The position numbers and the translations under genes are program-made. Below, one piece after another: positions 22,558-33,870 of a stretch of 64,000 nucleotides of DNA (position 1 is its first letter; the number at the start of each line of letters is the position of its first letter). The stretch is from Daucus carota subsp. sativus (taxonomy: Eukaryota > Streptophyta > Magnoliopsida > Apiales > Apiaceae). Below the pieces are notes generated by a model, which saw only the letters and a program-made list of their open reading frames with translations, made no database searches and was not told the DNA's origin. Location: the NCBI RefSeq assembly GCF_001625215.2, contig NC_030388.2:23176558-23240557 (forward strand), read 5' to 3'.

Positions 22558-23784
22558 TGGCATGGGAAATTAGTTTTCTTGAAATTTTTAAGGAGCTTGC
22601 ATATTCAACTCAACGTACAGGGATCCTTTTCACAAAATATCATATCTAAATTTAAGGTGTATTGGAGCCAATCCTTCCCCCTCTTCGATCTTCTCTTCTT
22701 TCACACACAAAAACACACACATATATCAGTGTGCCTCGGCTACACTCTCGCCACCGCCGCGGTGTTTTACTTCGTCTACAAGCTGGAATCGCCGAAGTAC
22801 ACAGTCGATTCGATCGCAATCACCGGCTTCAATCTCTCTTCATCTCGCCTTATCTCACCAGAGTTCGACGTCAGTATCAGCGCGAACAATCCGAACGACA
22901 AAATCAGAATCTACTACAAGAAGAAAAGCTCCGTACAAGTCTACTACTCCGACGGAGTTCTCCCCGTCTTTTATCAGCCGGTGAATAATGTAACGGTTTT
23001 CAAAACGTACGCGTCTTTCGTTCAATTATTTTCCAGTTGAATGAACTTTTTTTGTTCGATTAAATTATGATTAATTGCTGTTGATTATAGTGATTTGTTT
23101 GATTTTAATTAAACTTTTGTTTGATTTGTGCCTGTTGAGTAATCGGTGGACAATACGAGGTTATGGTTTTGCGGTCGTGTGCGAGGGAGATAGCGTAGCA
23201 GTGGTGGAAGCGGTGCCTGAGAGTTCCGGCAACGACAGATCCGCCTTCAGAAAGGAAAGCGTTAATTGTGCCTTAAAGGCGTTATTTGTGCCTCATAATT
23301 GAGGGCGTTATGGGGCTCATAATTGAGGGCGTAAACGGTACCTCATAATTGAGGATGTTATTTGTGCCTTTTTAAAGGGCGTTAATGTGTCTTAAATAAG
23401 GGCGTTAATATTTTATTAATTATTAATTGTGCCTTAATTAAGAGTTTAATTGTCTCAATTATGAGTTATCATAATTGTGTAAATTTTTTGATGAGCACAT
23501 GCATTTACACGTAATATTATTAATAATTAATTATTGGATATATTTTTATAATTTATGTAATCTAATATATATCGTCTTATATTTTTCTTGTTTCCTTTGT
23601 TTTATTTTCAGGATTCTTGGAAGAAGACCGGTTTTTCTTTTCAGATATTGAAATTTTATTGTCTAAATTTCCCCGGTCATCTTGCATGTGCGACGGTTAG
23701 ATAGTAAGGTTTCTTGAATGAAAGAATTATCACGGTGAATTGCCGATTCTTGTTTGTGAGATTTATTCTCATCTTCAAAAAAAA
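22558..23784 (+). mobile_element. Poly(A)-tailed retroposed insert carrying an NHL/LEA-2 protein fragment
   Basis: AAAGTCCTTGCTT occurs exactly before the insert (22545-22557) and directly after a run of A at its 3' end (23785-23797), the signature of LINE-driven insertion. About 22725-23010 is GC-rich, unlike its surroundings, and reads YTLATAAVFYFVYKLESPKY, then FDVSISANNPNDKIRIYY and YQPVNNVTVF. That is the membrane helix and first part of the LEA-2 domain of an NDR1/HIN1-like (NHL) protein, truncated at both ends. A second GC-rich piece at about 23150-23260 is unassigned. A tandem repeat and a T-rich 3' end follow. It is not a working NHL gene; how the parts were joined is unknown. Confidence 0.65.
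23258..23470 (+). repeat. Diverging minisatellite inside the retroposed insert
   Basis: About seven copies of a unit of roughly 24-29 bp built on GGCGTTA...TGCCTCATAATTGA (for example GTGCCTCATAATTGAGGGCG near 23288). The copies become more AT-rich toward the 3' end. Confidence 0.65.
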
Positions 23785-23797
23785 AAAGTCCTTGCTT

Positions 23798-24457
23798 CAG
23801 TTAGACATTGTAACTTTTCATAATTGTATCATTTTTTTTCTTATAGATTCTAATATTCTTATTATTGTATAAGATGTTATATTATTATATTTTTGTTAGA
23901 AATTATATGTCATAATTGGTTTTAGGCCCCCCTTCCCCGCCGCATATACTTTGTCTTCTTAATTTATCATCCTTATGTTTATTTTTTCTTAATGTCTTAT
24001 TATCTAAACGTCCGGAGATATATTTGCGTATCTTTCGGTTAGATGATAAATTTTATTGGATGAAGTAATCTCTAGTATGGCTGTTATATTTATGATACAA
24101 CTCATCTACAAGTATGTAGATCCGAAAAAAAAATAAAATCAAATACAATATTGGGTAGCTCAGATAACAATTAGCATGTCCATACAGACTTTCATATGCG
24201 AATCTTGCCATGGTTTCCATAATCCTGTTACAGTGAATAACTGTGTAAAAAATCACAATTAATTAATAATAGTAACAATAACGACAATAATAACAATATG
24301 CAATACCTTATAACATATGAAATATATATATATATTAATTTTTAAAATATATATATAATATTATATAAATACTTATATTGATATTCCTTCAAAACTTTAG
24401 TATATGATTTTAAATATAAAATTATTAATTTATCAGTATTATATAATATCAAAAATT
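23798..24457. other. AT-rich spacer
   Basis: Simple AT-rich sequence including ATATATATAT stretches near 24325-24360. No gene or element recognised. Confidence 0.4.
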
Positions 24458-24730
24458 ATCCATGGTGGACATCCTCAAATTAGCCAATTCTGTTACCCTT
24501 CATGGATCTATGAACAAATAAGCGAAGGATAGGAGAAGAAAATGGAAGATGCCAATGAGGCTGAAAAGATGTTGGCAAAGAAGATGATAATTGTTGAAAT
24601 GCAACCAAGTGACCTTCCCTCACTGACCAACATTATTGAAATGCTTGAAGCAGACTCAAAGCAGCTTTTAGTGATGCTCCTAATCAATCATTAGTGTGTC
24701 TTCAGATACCTAATTAAGCCAATTGAGTAC
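24458..24730 (+). pseudogene. Type A receptor kinase, 3' scrap (A')
   Basis: This matches the end of A1/A3 at the nucleotide level: ATGGTGGACATCCTCAAATT, CTTCATGGATCTATGAACAA, GAAGATGATAATTGTTGAAA, then ATTGAAATGCTTGAAGCAGA and a tail. The WCIQMK block is missing in a deletion, frames are broken, and TAG follows GCGAAGGA. The AAATGTCTTCAGAC motif of the type A 3' untranslated region follows near 24738. It lies tail-to-tail with B3 exactly where an A gene is expected, so it is the decayed partner of B3. Confidence 0.8.
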
Positions 24731-25146
24731 CAAGACCTATCAAATGTCTTCAGACTAATAATGCAGTGCCATAGATTATTTAATTTAAGAATATTAAATA
24801 TATCATAAACAGATTATGTGATGTCATTAATCATTATTATGAAGCCCTGAGGATTTGTTTGCAAGTCAGCAGCAAATCATGTGTCTCCAGTCTCTAGCTC
24901 AATTTTTACTCATCTTCTGAGTTTCTTAAAGATGCTCCTATCATAAAAACCAAGAAAAGGATTATGGTAAATCCATTTTAAATACACACACATTTACACA
25001 TACAAGGCAAGCAATTGTTACATGCATCAAATAAAAAGAGTATTCCATTATTTGCAGACATGCAGTAGTGCAATAATACCATATAAGAACATCCTATTTT
25101 TTAGAATTCTATTTGCAGAATATCAGTAGAGGTGACTCATTACCAC

Positions 25147-27438
25147 TCAGTCTGATTCAGAAATTGCATCAAGCATGTTGCTAAACATGGACGCCGTTTT
25201 TTCACTAGCAGAGCTAAACGGATTAGGAGGTATGGCTGGGCAATCTTCTTCTTGGAGCATTTGAATCACATGTTTCATGGAAGGGCGATCTCCTGGGTGC
25301 CAATTTATGCACCAAAGTCCCACTATAGTGAGCTTTTTTGCTATGTTGTTATTTACCTCTTCCTCAATCTGGCTTCTCGTTTCTCTCCCTTGTTCAAGCT
25401 GATGAAAAACCCATTCAGGAAAATATGCTTCACTGGTGTTCTCTGTTCCTGCTGAAGTATGATCCCTTGCTCCAACCATTTCAAGCAACAACATACCAAA
25501 GCTATAAACATCCGATTTGGATGACACTTTCCCAAAATTCCTCGAAAATACTTCTGGTGCAATATAGCCTATTGTCCCCCTAGCCATAGTCATAGAAACC
25601 ATACTTTGTCCTGTGGTGCACAACTTTGCTAAACCAAAATCTGCTATTTTTGGATTAAAATTGCGGTCCAACAAAATGTTGTGAGGTTTGATATCAAAGT
25701 GGAGGATTGGCTGGGCACAACCTCGATGAAGATACTCAATACCTTTGGCTATCCCAAGAGCAATATCTTTCATCTTTTCCCAACCAAGAAATGCTTTATT
25801 TTGAATTTCCCTAGAATAAACATATTTCTCCAGTGAATTGTTTGGTTGAAACTCGTACACAAGTGCTCTTCTACAGCTATCAGCGCAGTATCCAACTAGG
25901 CGAACCACGTTTACATGGTGGATTAAGCCGATTGTACTAACTTCATTTATGAAATCTTCTCCACTTCTTTTGTCGTCAACCTTATCATTCAGGACCTTAA
26001 TGGCAACAAAAACATCATTTGAAAGTTGTCCCTTGTACACCGATCCATAACCTCCTTCTCCTAATTTAACATTGAAGTTGTTGCTGATCTTCCTAATGTC
26101 GGCATAAGAGTACCTTGAGGGCTTTAGAGCTTTGTAGTCCTCCAGAAACACTTCAATCTTCAGCAGGTGTTTTTTCTTTTGTTTATATGACTTGGTAGCA
26201 TAATACAACACTACCAGAGTAACCAACACCATTGAGATACCGACCACTTTACCTACATGTAAAACACAAATGGGTAACTGCCAATGATCCCCTTCAAGGG
26301 AAACTATAACGCAAAAAACTGTAATTTATTTCAGTAACAGTGTAAAGCATTGTCAGAATGTAATATAGAGTTTTCAGAGTGAAAATTTACCAGCCATAAG
26401 AAGTTGGTATGAAGAATGACCTGTGAAATAAGCGGACATTAATTATTTCCCGAAGCTTGTGAAGTTCAGAAGTTGCAAAGTAATGAGGTTATGAGCAGGA
26501 AGTTCAACTTAATATGTTTAACTCTATAATAAACACTTTTGAATGTTTGTGTGTGTGTAATGAGACTAGAATTCTACATGAATCTTACCTTTGGTGTGGC
26601 ATTGGGTGAGAATAGTGCTGTTTGGTTTAAATTTGCAGTACTGTCCTTTGGCCTCGCAGTCACCACAATTAGGTCCAGACCAAGATAGCCCTCCTGCATT
26701 ATAGGGGACATTGGAAACGTTGTACATCTTGGTGCAAGATGTCATGGGATATAGAATAGTTTCCAGTGGAGAATAAACGGCATAGACTTCATAACCACGA
26801 CCTCCTAAAGAAGGGACAGACCATATTAATATATTTCCACCAGCATTCTCACCAACAATATCTTTTGTTATTGAACAATTGTAAAATGTGTAGTTACTAT
26901 AGATGCCGACTTCTAAATCATGAAGTTCACTATTAGTTGATGGGGTGTCGGTCAATGTAAAAGGTTTGAAAGGGTACTTAGGCAAGTTGTTGTAATTATA
27001 ATGGTGGCTGTTGCGGGAGTAGTAGTGTTGTCTGATATCACGGCCGTATTCAGGGGAATCTAATACGAACAGGAGCTGCTGTGATCTGTAGTTGATAGAA
27101 ACGACTGAAGCATTAACAGAGAGTGAAAGGTAGAGACCGGAATGAGAGGTGTTGACCTGGTATTTAAACTCCAACTTCGGAATAAAGAACTCTTGGTAGA
27201 CATATTCACAAGAGAGTTGAAAACCAGGTGGGAAGACACAGTGATCTTCCTTATGCTGCTTATCTCTTTCTTTGAGATGAAAAGGGAATCGTATTTCAGT
27301 CGATCCGCACCGTGTTACCCTGTTGCACGCTTCATTTTGTGCTGCTGCACCTTCCAGCCTCATGAAAATACTATAACTGATTACAAATACAAGCAACTCA
27401 AAAACATGCTCAACTTTCGTCAAAAAAAAAAAAAACAT
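25147..27438 (-). CDS. LRK10-like receptor kinase, type B copy 3 (B3), intact
   Basis: Three exons: 27438-26589, 26420-26391 and 26252-25147, with GT-AG borders all in phase 1, giving 661 residues. Order: hydrophobic signal peptide with four Phe after Met1, GUB_WAK_bind (CNRVTRCGSTEIRFPFHLKE), many N-glycosylation sites, WAK_assoc (WSGPNCGDCEAKGQYCKF, about 255-275), a 10-residue linker exon, membrane helix (about 296-313), then kinase with GEGGYG (about 358-363), VAIKVL lysine (about 380), HFDIKPHN (about 481, non-RD), DFGLAK (about 499) and APE. It should be a plasma-membrane Ser/Thr kinase with a cell-wall-facing domain; the family includes defence and abscisic-acid signalling members, but the ligand is unknown. 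The in-frame ATG at 27438 was created by a 31-bp insertion; the ancestral ATG at 27454 is now out of frame (see findings). Confidence 0.9.
27416..27435 (+). mobile_element. Minimal poly(A) retroposition footprint at the B3 start
   Basis: TTCGTC plus 14 A lies between two copies of CATGCTCAACT (27405-27415 and 27436-27446); with adjacent A residues the duplication is 13-16 bp. It looks like an extremely 5'-truncated LINE or SINE insertion. The net gain is 31 bp, so it shifts the frame of the start region. Confidence 0.65.
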
Positions 27439-27454
27439 GCTCAACTACTGCCAT

Positions 27455-29026
27455 ATTGAAATCTAGAGGTTCATCTGTTAACTGTTATGAATATATGTTG
27501 AATTTTAGTTCATTTTTAATTTGGTTTACAAGATCATATTCAAAAGACGAGGGAGATTAGATTAAAGAATACTTATTTATTACTATCAACTAATTAAAGA
27601 GTTGGCATACGAAACATTCAATAGAATATCCGTATTAAAAAATAGATGTTGGAGTGTCGAAGCATCTTAGCTAAGATGATACTCCTCCATCTTTTTTGAT
27701 TCAATTTCTTAGAACAAATACTTATTAAAAAATATTATTTGAATTATTTATTTATTTGTTTTTTCTTATAATAATGTTAATTTAAATTGATTGAGTTGTA
27801 TATTTAAATTACTTAACCATTGAAAATTGTGAAATAAAAGTATTTTTTGGAGAAGCATTCAGAAAAGACAACTAAAAAGAGTACAAAATAATGATTATTT
27901 TGGGTGTCGTACTATCATGAAGTTGCTTCAATTTTAAAAAATAATACATTATTATTATTTCAAATTTTTGTGAATAGAATTTGTAATTTAAATTGATATG
28001 ATGAAGTGGACCAACTTCAAGTCTATAAAATATAATAAAATCATTATAGTCAACTTCCTTTTATACGATGATGTAAGAGAATTTAAAATTTATATCAAAA
28101 AGTCCTTGTCGATTGATTAAAGATAGAGAAATTCTCATTTCACAACTTTAACGCTTATAATATTTTAGATAGATGTAATAAAATATTATTGAAGACAAAA
28201 TGTGACATTTATACTAGAACTAATTACAGAACTATTTGTAATTTTCTGTGATGCTTGTCAAATTCTTACAAACTTGTAAAACACCAGAAATAAATGGATG
28301 AGACGGAAAATTATAAGGAATAAACTAACAGGAAAGATGTCAGCGGTTGAATACGCAAATTATCACATCAGTAAAAGAACAAATTCAGTTATGTATGTGA
28401 TTAGATTATTTTAGATAATTATATTTTGGATGTGTGGTTTGTTAAAAATATGGTCTATTATCTTTTATTTTTAAGTTTCATACTATAATTTTATGAAGCA
28501 CACTCTTTAAAATTTGCAAGAGGAGAATATGAGAAAACACAATTTTTATCAGATTAATGTAGCATTTTTGGACTTAATATAACATTGTGTTTAAGTGAAT
28601 TTCTCCTAAAATAAAATAAGATAACTTTGTAAACTAAACAGGAATTGTCTTATATCTTGTATATCACGGGGGAATGCAACAATATTGTTAATTAATTATT
28701 TCCATTCATAATATATTTATTTAGTTATAAGCACCGAAAATAACTAAAGAGAACACTAAATTTATGAAATAATTAATTAATATATTGACTAGAAAATTGA
28801 GGTTGTGACGTAGTATAAGAACCCGAGGAGAGAAATTTTGAAATAATTGATCACCAGTATTAAATTTAATTCAAGTTCCTCCTGAATTAGTCATCAGGTT
28901 GCTTTGTTGATACCGGCAAATAATTTATTCCAGTACTAAATTTTAGGGAAGTTCTACTAGTCCAGATTTGAGAAAGGTTACCGGTACTGACTAGCTTCAT
29001 CACCCATCCACAGTTCCAACTAAAGA
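27455..29026. other. Head-to-head intergenic region between B3 and A3
   Basis: About 1.57 kb of AT-rich sequence that must hold the promoters of both intact kinase genes, which are divergent here. I see no coding sequence or mobile element, and no single TATA box that I would commit to. Confidence 0.5.
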
Positions 29027-31306
29027 ATGTCATCTTCCTTGTTATTAGCATGGCAGATATTGGTGATCACTTGCTTCAGTAGCTATAGCATAGCCTTTGC
29101 ATCAGAAAATTCTTCTTCTTTCACTAATATCCATAACATAAGTTGCCCCTTCTATCTTAGAGGCCAGCAACATGATTGTCAAAATTTTAGCTATGAGCTC
29201 TTCTTTCACAATAATCGTACTTCATTACAATTTCCTGCGACAAACTTTCCATTTATAGAAGAATCAGAGCAAAACTTGTTAGTCTATGTGGAGGCTATTG
29301 ATTATGAAAAATCTTCTATTAGGATTTCCTATCCTACTGAAGGAAACTATTCATGTTCCTCGGATATTTCAGTTTACATTTTTTCATACAAAAACTATTT
29401 CATCAGTTTTGACAGGTACCACCGTATTTCTCCAATTCGGGAATATAATACACCAATAACATATGTGGACTGCCCCTCTCCTGTGAATTCATCGACTCGA
29501 TATATACCTGTCCCTCCCTGCTCATCATCATCATCCATGTCCTCGTATGTTATTATTGGAAAGATGGATTCATCAGAAGTAGAGAATGATTGTAAGGTTC
29601 GGTGGGTAAATTGGGTGTCAACCTCGTGGCCAAATATTAATCAAACATCTTTCTTGGACACTCAAGATAGTAGCATGATGTTTTATGGAATCGAGCTTCC
29701 ATTCCATTACTTCTATTGTCTGAATTGTTCTGTTGATTATACTCGAGATACATATTGTGGCGGAGTTCAAAGTGAAATCGGATATATGAAGTGCCCGTCA
29801 ACGATCGATTATGCCTGCTATTATGACGACCATGTCAACTTTGACTGTGGTAAGAAATTTAAAGAGTCTATCAAAGTTATGTATTTTCTCACTTTAGAAA
29901 GCTGCCTGCGGCGACCCTAACATCCAATCTTTTATAGGCCTGACTTTCAACTGGCACGTCTTCTCACGGTGGTTCGGAGGTGAGTAAATTTAGTTCTTGC
30001 TGTAGTTATTATGTTCGATGATACCTTCACACACAGAACATATGTACAGACATACATCTGAAGTTTTACTGACAATTCTTTTATTGTTACAACATGGCAG
30101 AACATAATACATCTATATATAAAAGCACAGGTAAGATATCACTACTCTACAATATTTTCTAAATTCATTAATACAAGCGAAAAACATTGGTTAAAGTATA
30201 CTATTGTTCTCATCATGTTCCCTGCATGTGTAGGGAGTGTTCTAGGTACACGATTTTTGTGTGGAATTGCATTTTTATCAGTGTTTCTAGTAAATAAATT
30301 AAGGAGAAGACATTTGTCTGTGTACGACACCATTGAAGACTTCCTTCAGGGTCACAACAATCTTATGCCTATTAGGTACACTTATTCACAGATCAAGAAA
30401 ATTACTGGTGGATTTAACGATAAATTGGGTGAAGGTGGCTTTGGCACCGTATATAAAGGAAAACTTAGAAGCGGCCTTGTTGTGGCTGTTAAGGTATTAG
30501 GCGACTATAGTGCTAGCGGCCATGATTTCATCAATGAAGTTGGTACGGTTGGTAGGATCCATCATGTTAACATTGTGAAACTTATCGGTTTTTGCTTTGA
30601 GGGTGAAAGGCGCGCTCTAATCTATGAATTTATGCCTAAGGGATCTCTTGAGAAGTATATTTTCCCCGAACAAGGAGGAGAAAGAACAGCCACTTTGAGT
30701 TGCCAAAAAATTTATGAGATTTCATGTAAAGTGGCCTGTGGTATTGAGTATTTACATCGAGGCTGTGACATCCAAATCCTACATTTTGATATCAAGCCTC
30801 ATAATATCCTCCTCGATGAAAATTTCATTCCTAAAATTTCTGATTTTGGCCTTGCAAAACTACATGCTACTGATGATAGTATAGTCACTATGACCGCTGC
30901 AAGGGGAACATTAGGCTACATGGCTCCCGAGCTGTTTTACAAAAATATTGGAAGTGTTTCAAACAAGGCAGATGTATATAGTTTCGGAATGTTGTTGATG
31001 GAAATGGCAGGACAGAGGAGAAATTTGAAGCCATTGGTGGACCAAATCAGCCAAATTTACTACCCCTCGTGGATCTATGATCAAATAAGCCAAGGAAAGG
31101 AGATTGAAATGGAAGAGGCTACTGATGATGAAAGAAAGTTGACAAAGAAGATGATTATTGTAGCAATGTGGTGTATACAAATGAAACCAAGCGAGCGTCC
31201 ATCAATGAACAAAGTTATTGATATGCTTGAAGGAGACTACGAGCTTCTGGTGATGCCTCCTAAGCCTTTAATATGTCCAGAAGAGGCGCCGATTGAGGAT
31301 CAGTAA
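29027..31306 (+). CDS. LRK10-like receptor kinase, type A copy 3 (A3), intact
   Basis: Four exons, 29027-29849, 29938-29979, 30101-30130 and 30234-31306, all phase 1 with GT-AG borders, give 655 residues. Signal peptide (to about residue 26), then an ectodomain beginning [17 protein letters not shown], rich in Cys and Asn-X-Ser/Thr sites, with a CSSSSS-containing middle. Two tiny exons encode the stretch [14 protein letters not shown] and a 10-residue linker. A membrane helix (about 301-319) leads to the kinase: GEGGFG (about 364-369), VAVKVL lysine (about 385), HFDIKPHN (about 484, non-RD), DFGLAK (about 502) and APE (about 530). A membrane receptor-like Ser/Thr kinase; ligand unknown. It is the only undamaged type A gene here, divergent from B3, and the best reference for the A1, A2 and A' relics. 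Confidence 0.92.
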
Positions 31307-32557
31307 ATCCATCAAATGTCTTCAAACTGATGATTGTGGAGTGGTGCTGGTTAGGAACTCAACCGACTGTAAAGTGATTTATGTGATTTTTTTTTGTCCC
31401 CTGTTTTACTTGATGAGTTACCAAAAAGAAGAAGATGATTGTATCTGCAATATCAGTCTATTTGCATGATAATGGTAAAGTTGTTCGAATCAAAATGTAA
31501 TAAAATGGTAAATACTAATAGTAGGTCGATCACCCAGTAAAGAAACACAGGTGACCAAAATAAACAGGACACTGGAAGTCATATAAAGAGGTGGGAGAAC
31601 ACAAAGGCTTTGTGTTCTTCCTACATAATCATTGATAAATTAAAAAGATTGGAGATGGCTTTGTCTTCCACAGGTTTCGGTGCCAACTTGCCAGTTTCAT
31701 TCATTGAGAAACTCATTTTCATATGTACGGTCAACAATATTCTATGTGGTTCTATGGAGTGTCTGGAGTCCGTATTTAAACTCGAAATTAGACGCCCATC
31801 ATAATTTTTTAATTCAGTCTCAAATAATTTTTTTGATTATTCAAATTTTACAATTTATCATTTATAAGTAATCTTAAACATAAATATTAATTAAACATTA
31901 ACAGTTTTAACAATCATTTAGATCACTTATGGTTATATTATAGAACATATCATCATCTTTTGATTACAACGATTATGTTAGTAAAACATAATCACTAAGT
32001 TGTCGAATGTTTAAAGATATCGTAAAAACAATTAAAATTAAATTAACTATATATTTTATCCAATTTTGGACTCAAACAATCCAATGTTTTGTAGACTCCA
32101 TAAAACTTGTACCTATAAAAATAATAAAAAAAATTATAATAAAATTATTTAGAAAAACAGTTATTTTTTTTAATAATTGAATGTCTTCATAATATTTATT
32201 TGTAATTTATTGAGACACAAGTAATATTCACTCATATAAATCCTTCCAATCGGTGATAATTTACGATCAAAATACATACAAATCCCTCCTATCTGATATT
32301 ATTACAGTGATATTACTTGGGTGAAGGATTTATAGTGACATCATCTATTATCTGGTTGAAGGATTGCAAGTCCAACAAGCAAAAGCAAGGGATTGCAAGT
32401 GCAGCAGTTGATTAGCATCAAGTCAACTGCTATTTAATCACTCTTTTGGAGTGTAGATTTGAAGGATTCAACTAAAATTCTCTTATTCTTCACCCTCCTT
32501 ATTTAAGCCTTCATTTCAGTTTGAAATGGTCTTTATCATTAGAAAATGAGTAGATAT
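31307..32557. other. Spacer downstream of A3
   Basis: The A3 3' untranslated region (CATCAAATGTCTTCAAACTG near 31307) is followed by AT-rich sequence up to the LTR element. No gene recognised; the overlapping short frames at 31610-31871 lack any recognisable content. Confidence 0.5.
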
Positions 32558-33345
32558 TGTTAACGGAGGAATTTGGTAGTTAACAAAATTCGAGGTTCGT
32601 GGCCGGAATTAAGATCTATGATGGTGGCTGAGCGGTGGTGATGAGATTTTAGGGGTGGCTGAGATTAGGGTTTCGAGTTGCCTCCAGATGCTCCCAACTC
32701 GTGTCCCCCTAATTTGCCTACGTACCCCTATATTTATAGGGGATCAAGCCAGTACGTAGTTCTTTTCTCCTTAGGAAACCTAAACCTAATAGGATTAGGC
32801 TTCCCCTTCTGCTATCTTCCTCCTGAAAGGGGCCCAATACGATGAGGCCTAGTCTTGGGCCTTGTAGACTCTCGAGCACCCAAGACTTACCCCAAATGCA
32901 AGGACGCTTCTCTACTCCCCGACAGGGACAACCCGCCAGACTACAGAGATAGAGCCTTCCAGGGTGTATCTTCGAGAAGGTTCCACAAGCTCCCCGACAA
33001 GGACAACTCGCCAGACTACAGAGCAAGGCCTCCTCTAATCTTCATTCTCTATCTCCCAAGGAGGGCAACTCCTCAGACTACAAGGTAGAGTCTTCGACAA
33101 GTTAACAGTAGGATCTATACACACCCAAGGGCGTCCCCCTAGGTAAAATATGTCCCCTTCTGCCTTTCAAATGACGATCTTTCTCTGTAAGTTTCAACTT
33201 GGCGCGCCCTAAAGATAAGGCGCGCCCAATCTTCTTGAAGTGGTCTCTTCTGACTGACATGGCTAGCTTGGGCTTGGTCCACTCCTGAGCCCATCATACT
33301 CTTCTTTTATGGGCCGGGTCTTCATGGTGATTTTTGCGTATAACA
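32558..33345 (-). repeat. 3' LTR of the minus-strand element
   Basis: 788 bp with TG...CA ends. It is the 3' copy in element orientation because the polypurine tract abuts its inner edge. No difference from the other LTR was found by eye. Confidence 0.88.
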
Positions 33346-33599
33346 ACTACCCCCCAGATCTTGGTGGCATTGAAGATGTCGACGAGATCTTGATGTCCTT
33401 CATCCCCTGAGATGTCCTATCTTGGTTGTTCTTTGTTAATGCAGAAAATGTTGACGTTCTTTAAATAGGCGCTATATGTTGAAGAAATTTCCTCTGAATC
33501 CGATGTTGAAGAAGTTGTTTGAAGATGACAATGATTCTGCCTAACGGAGGTGAAGGCAGTGTTTGCTTGATAGAGACAATGACGAGGTTGCTGAGGAAG

Positions 33600-33870
33600 A
33601 GGCCGCGGAAGCCGAGGCTGAGTTGATGAAGATGAGGCCGCGGAAGCCGAGGCTGAAGGAGAGGCCGCGGAAGCCAAGATTGAGTTGATGAAGATGAGGC
33701 CGCGGAAGCCGAGGCTGAAGGAGAGGCCGCGGAAGCCAAGATTGAGTTGATGAAGATGAGGCCGCGGAAGCCGAGGCTGGAGTAGAGGCCGCGGAAGCCA
33801 AGATTGAAGGAGAGATGAGGCCGCGGAAGCCAAGGCTGAAGGAGAGATGAGGCCGCGGAAGCCGAGGATG
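33600..33870. repeat. 62-bp tandem repeat in the LTR element interior
   Basis: Starts at 33634, 33696 and 33758 give a period of 62 bp. Each unit holds two GAGGCCGCGGAAGCC modules; shorter, partial units continue to about 33870. The overlapping minus-strand reading frames here (Gly-Phe-Arg-Gly and Leu-Pro-Arg-Pro repeats) arise from the repeat and are not taken as a gene. Confidence 0.8.

Noticed and set aside
32718-33088. 102- and 77-residue frames that recur at 37389-37759
   Set aside because: They are identical because they lie in the two LTRs; the LTR is not coding.
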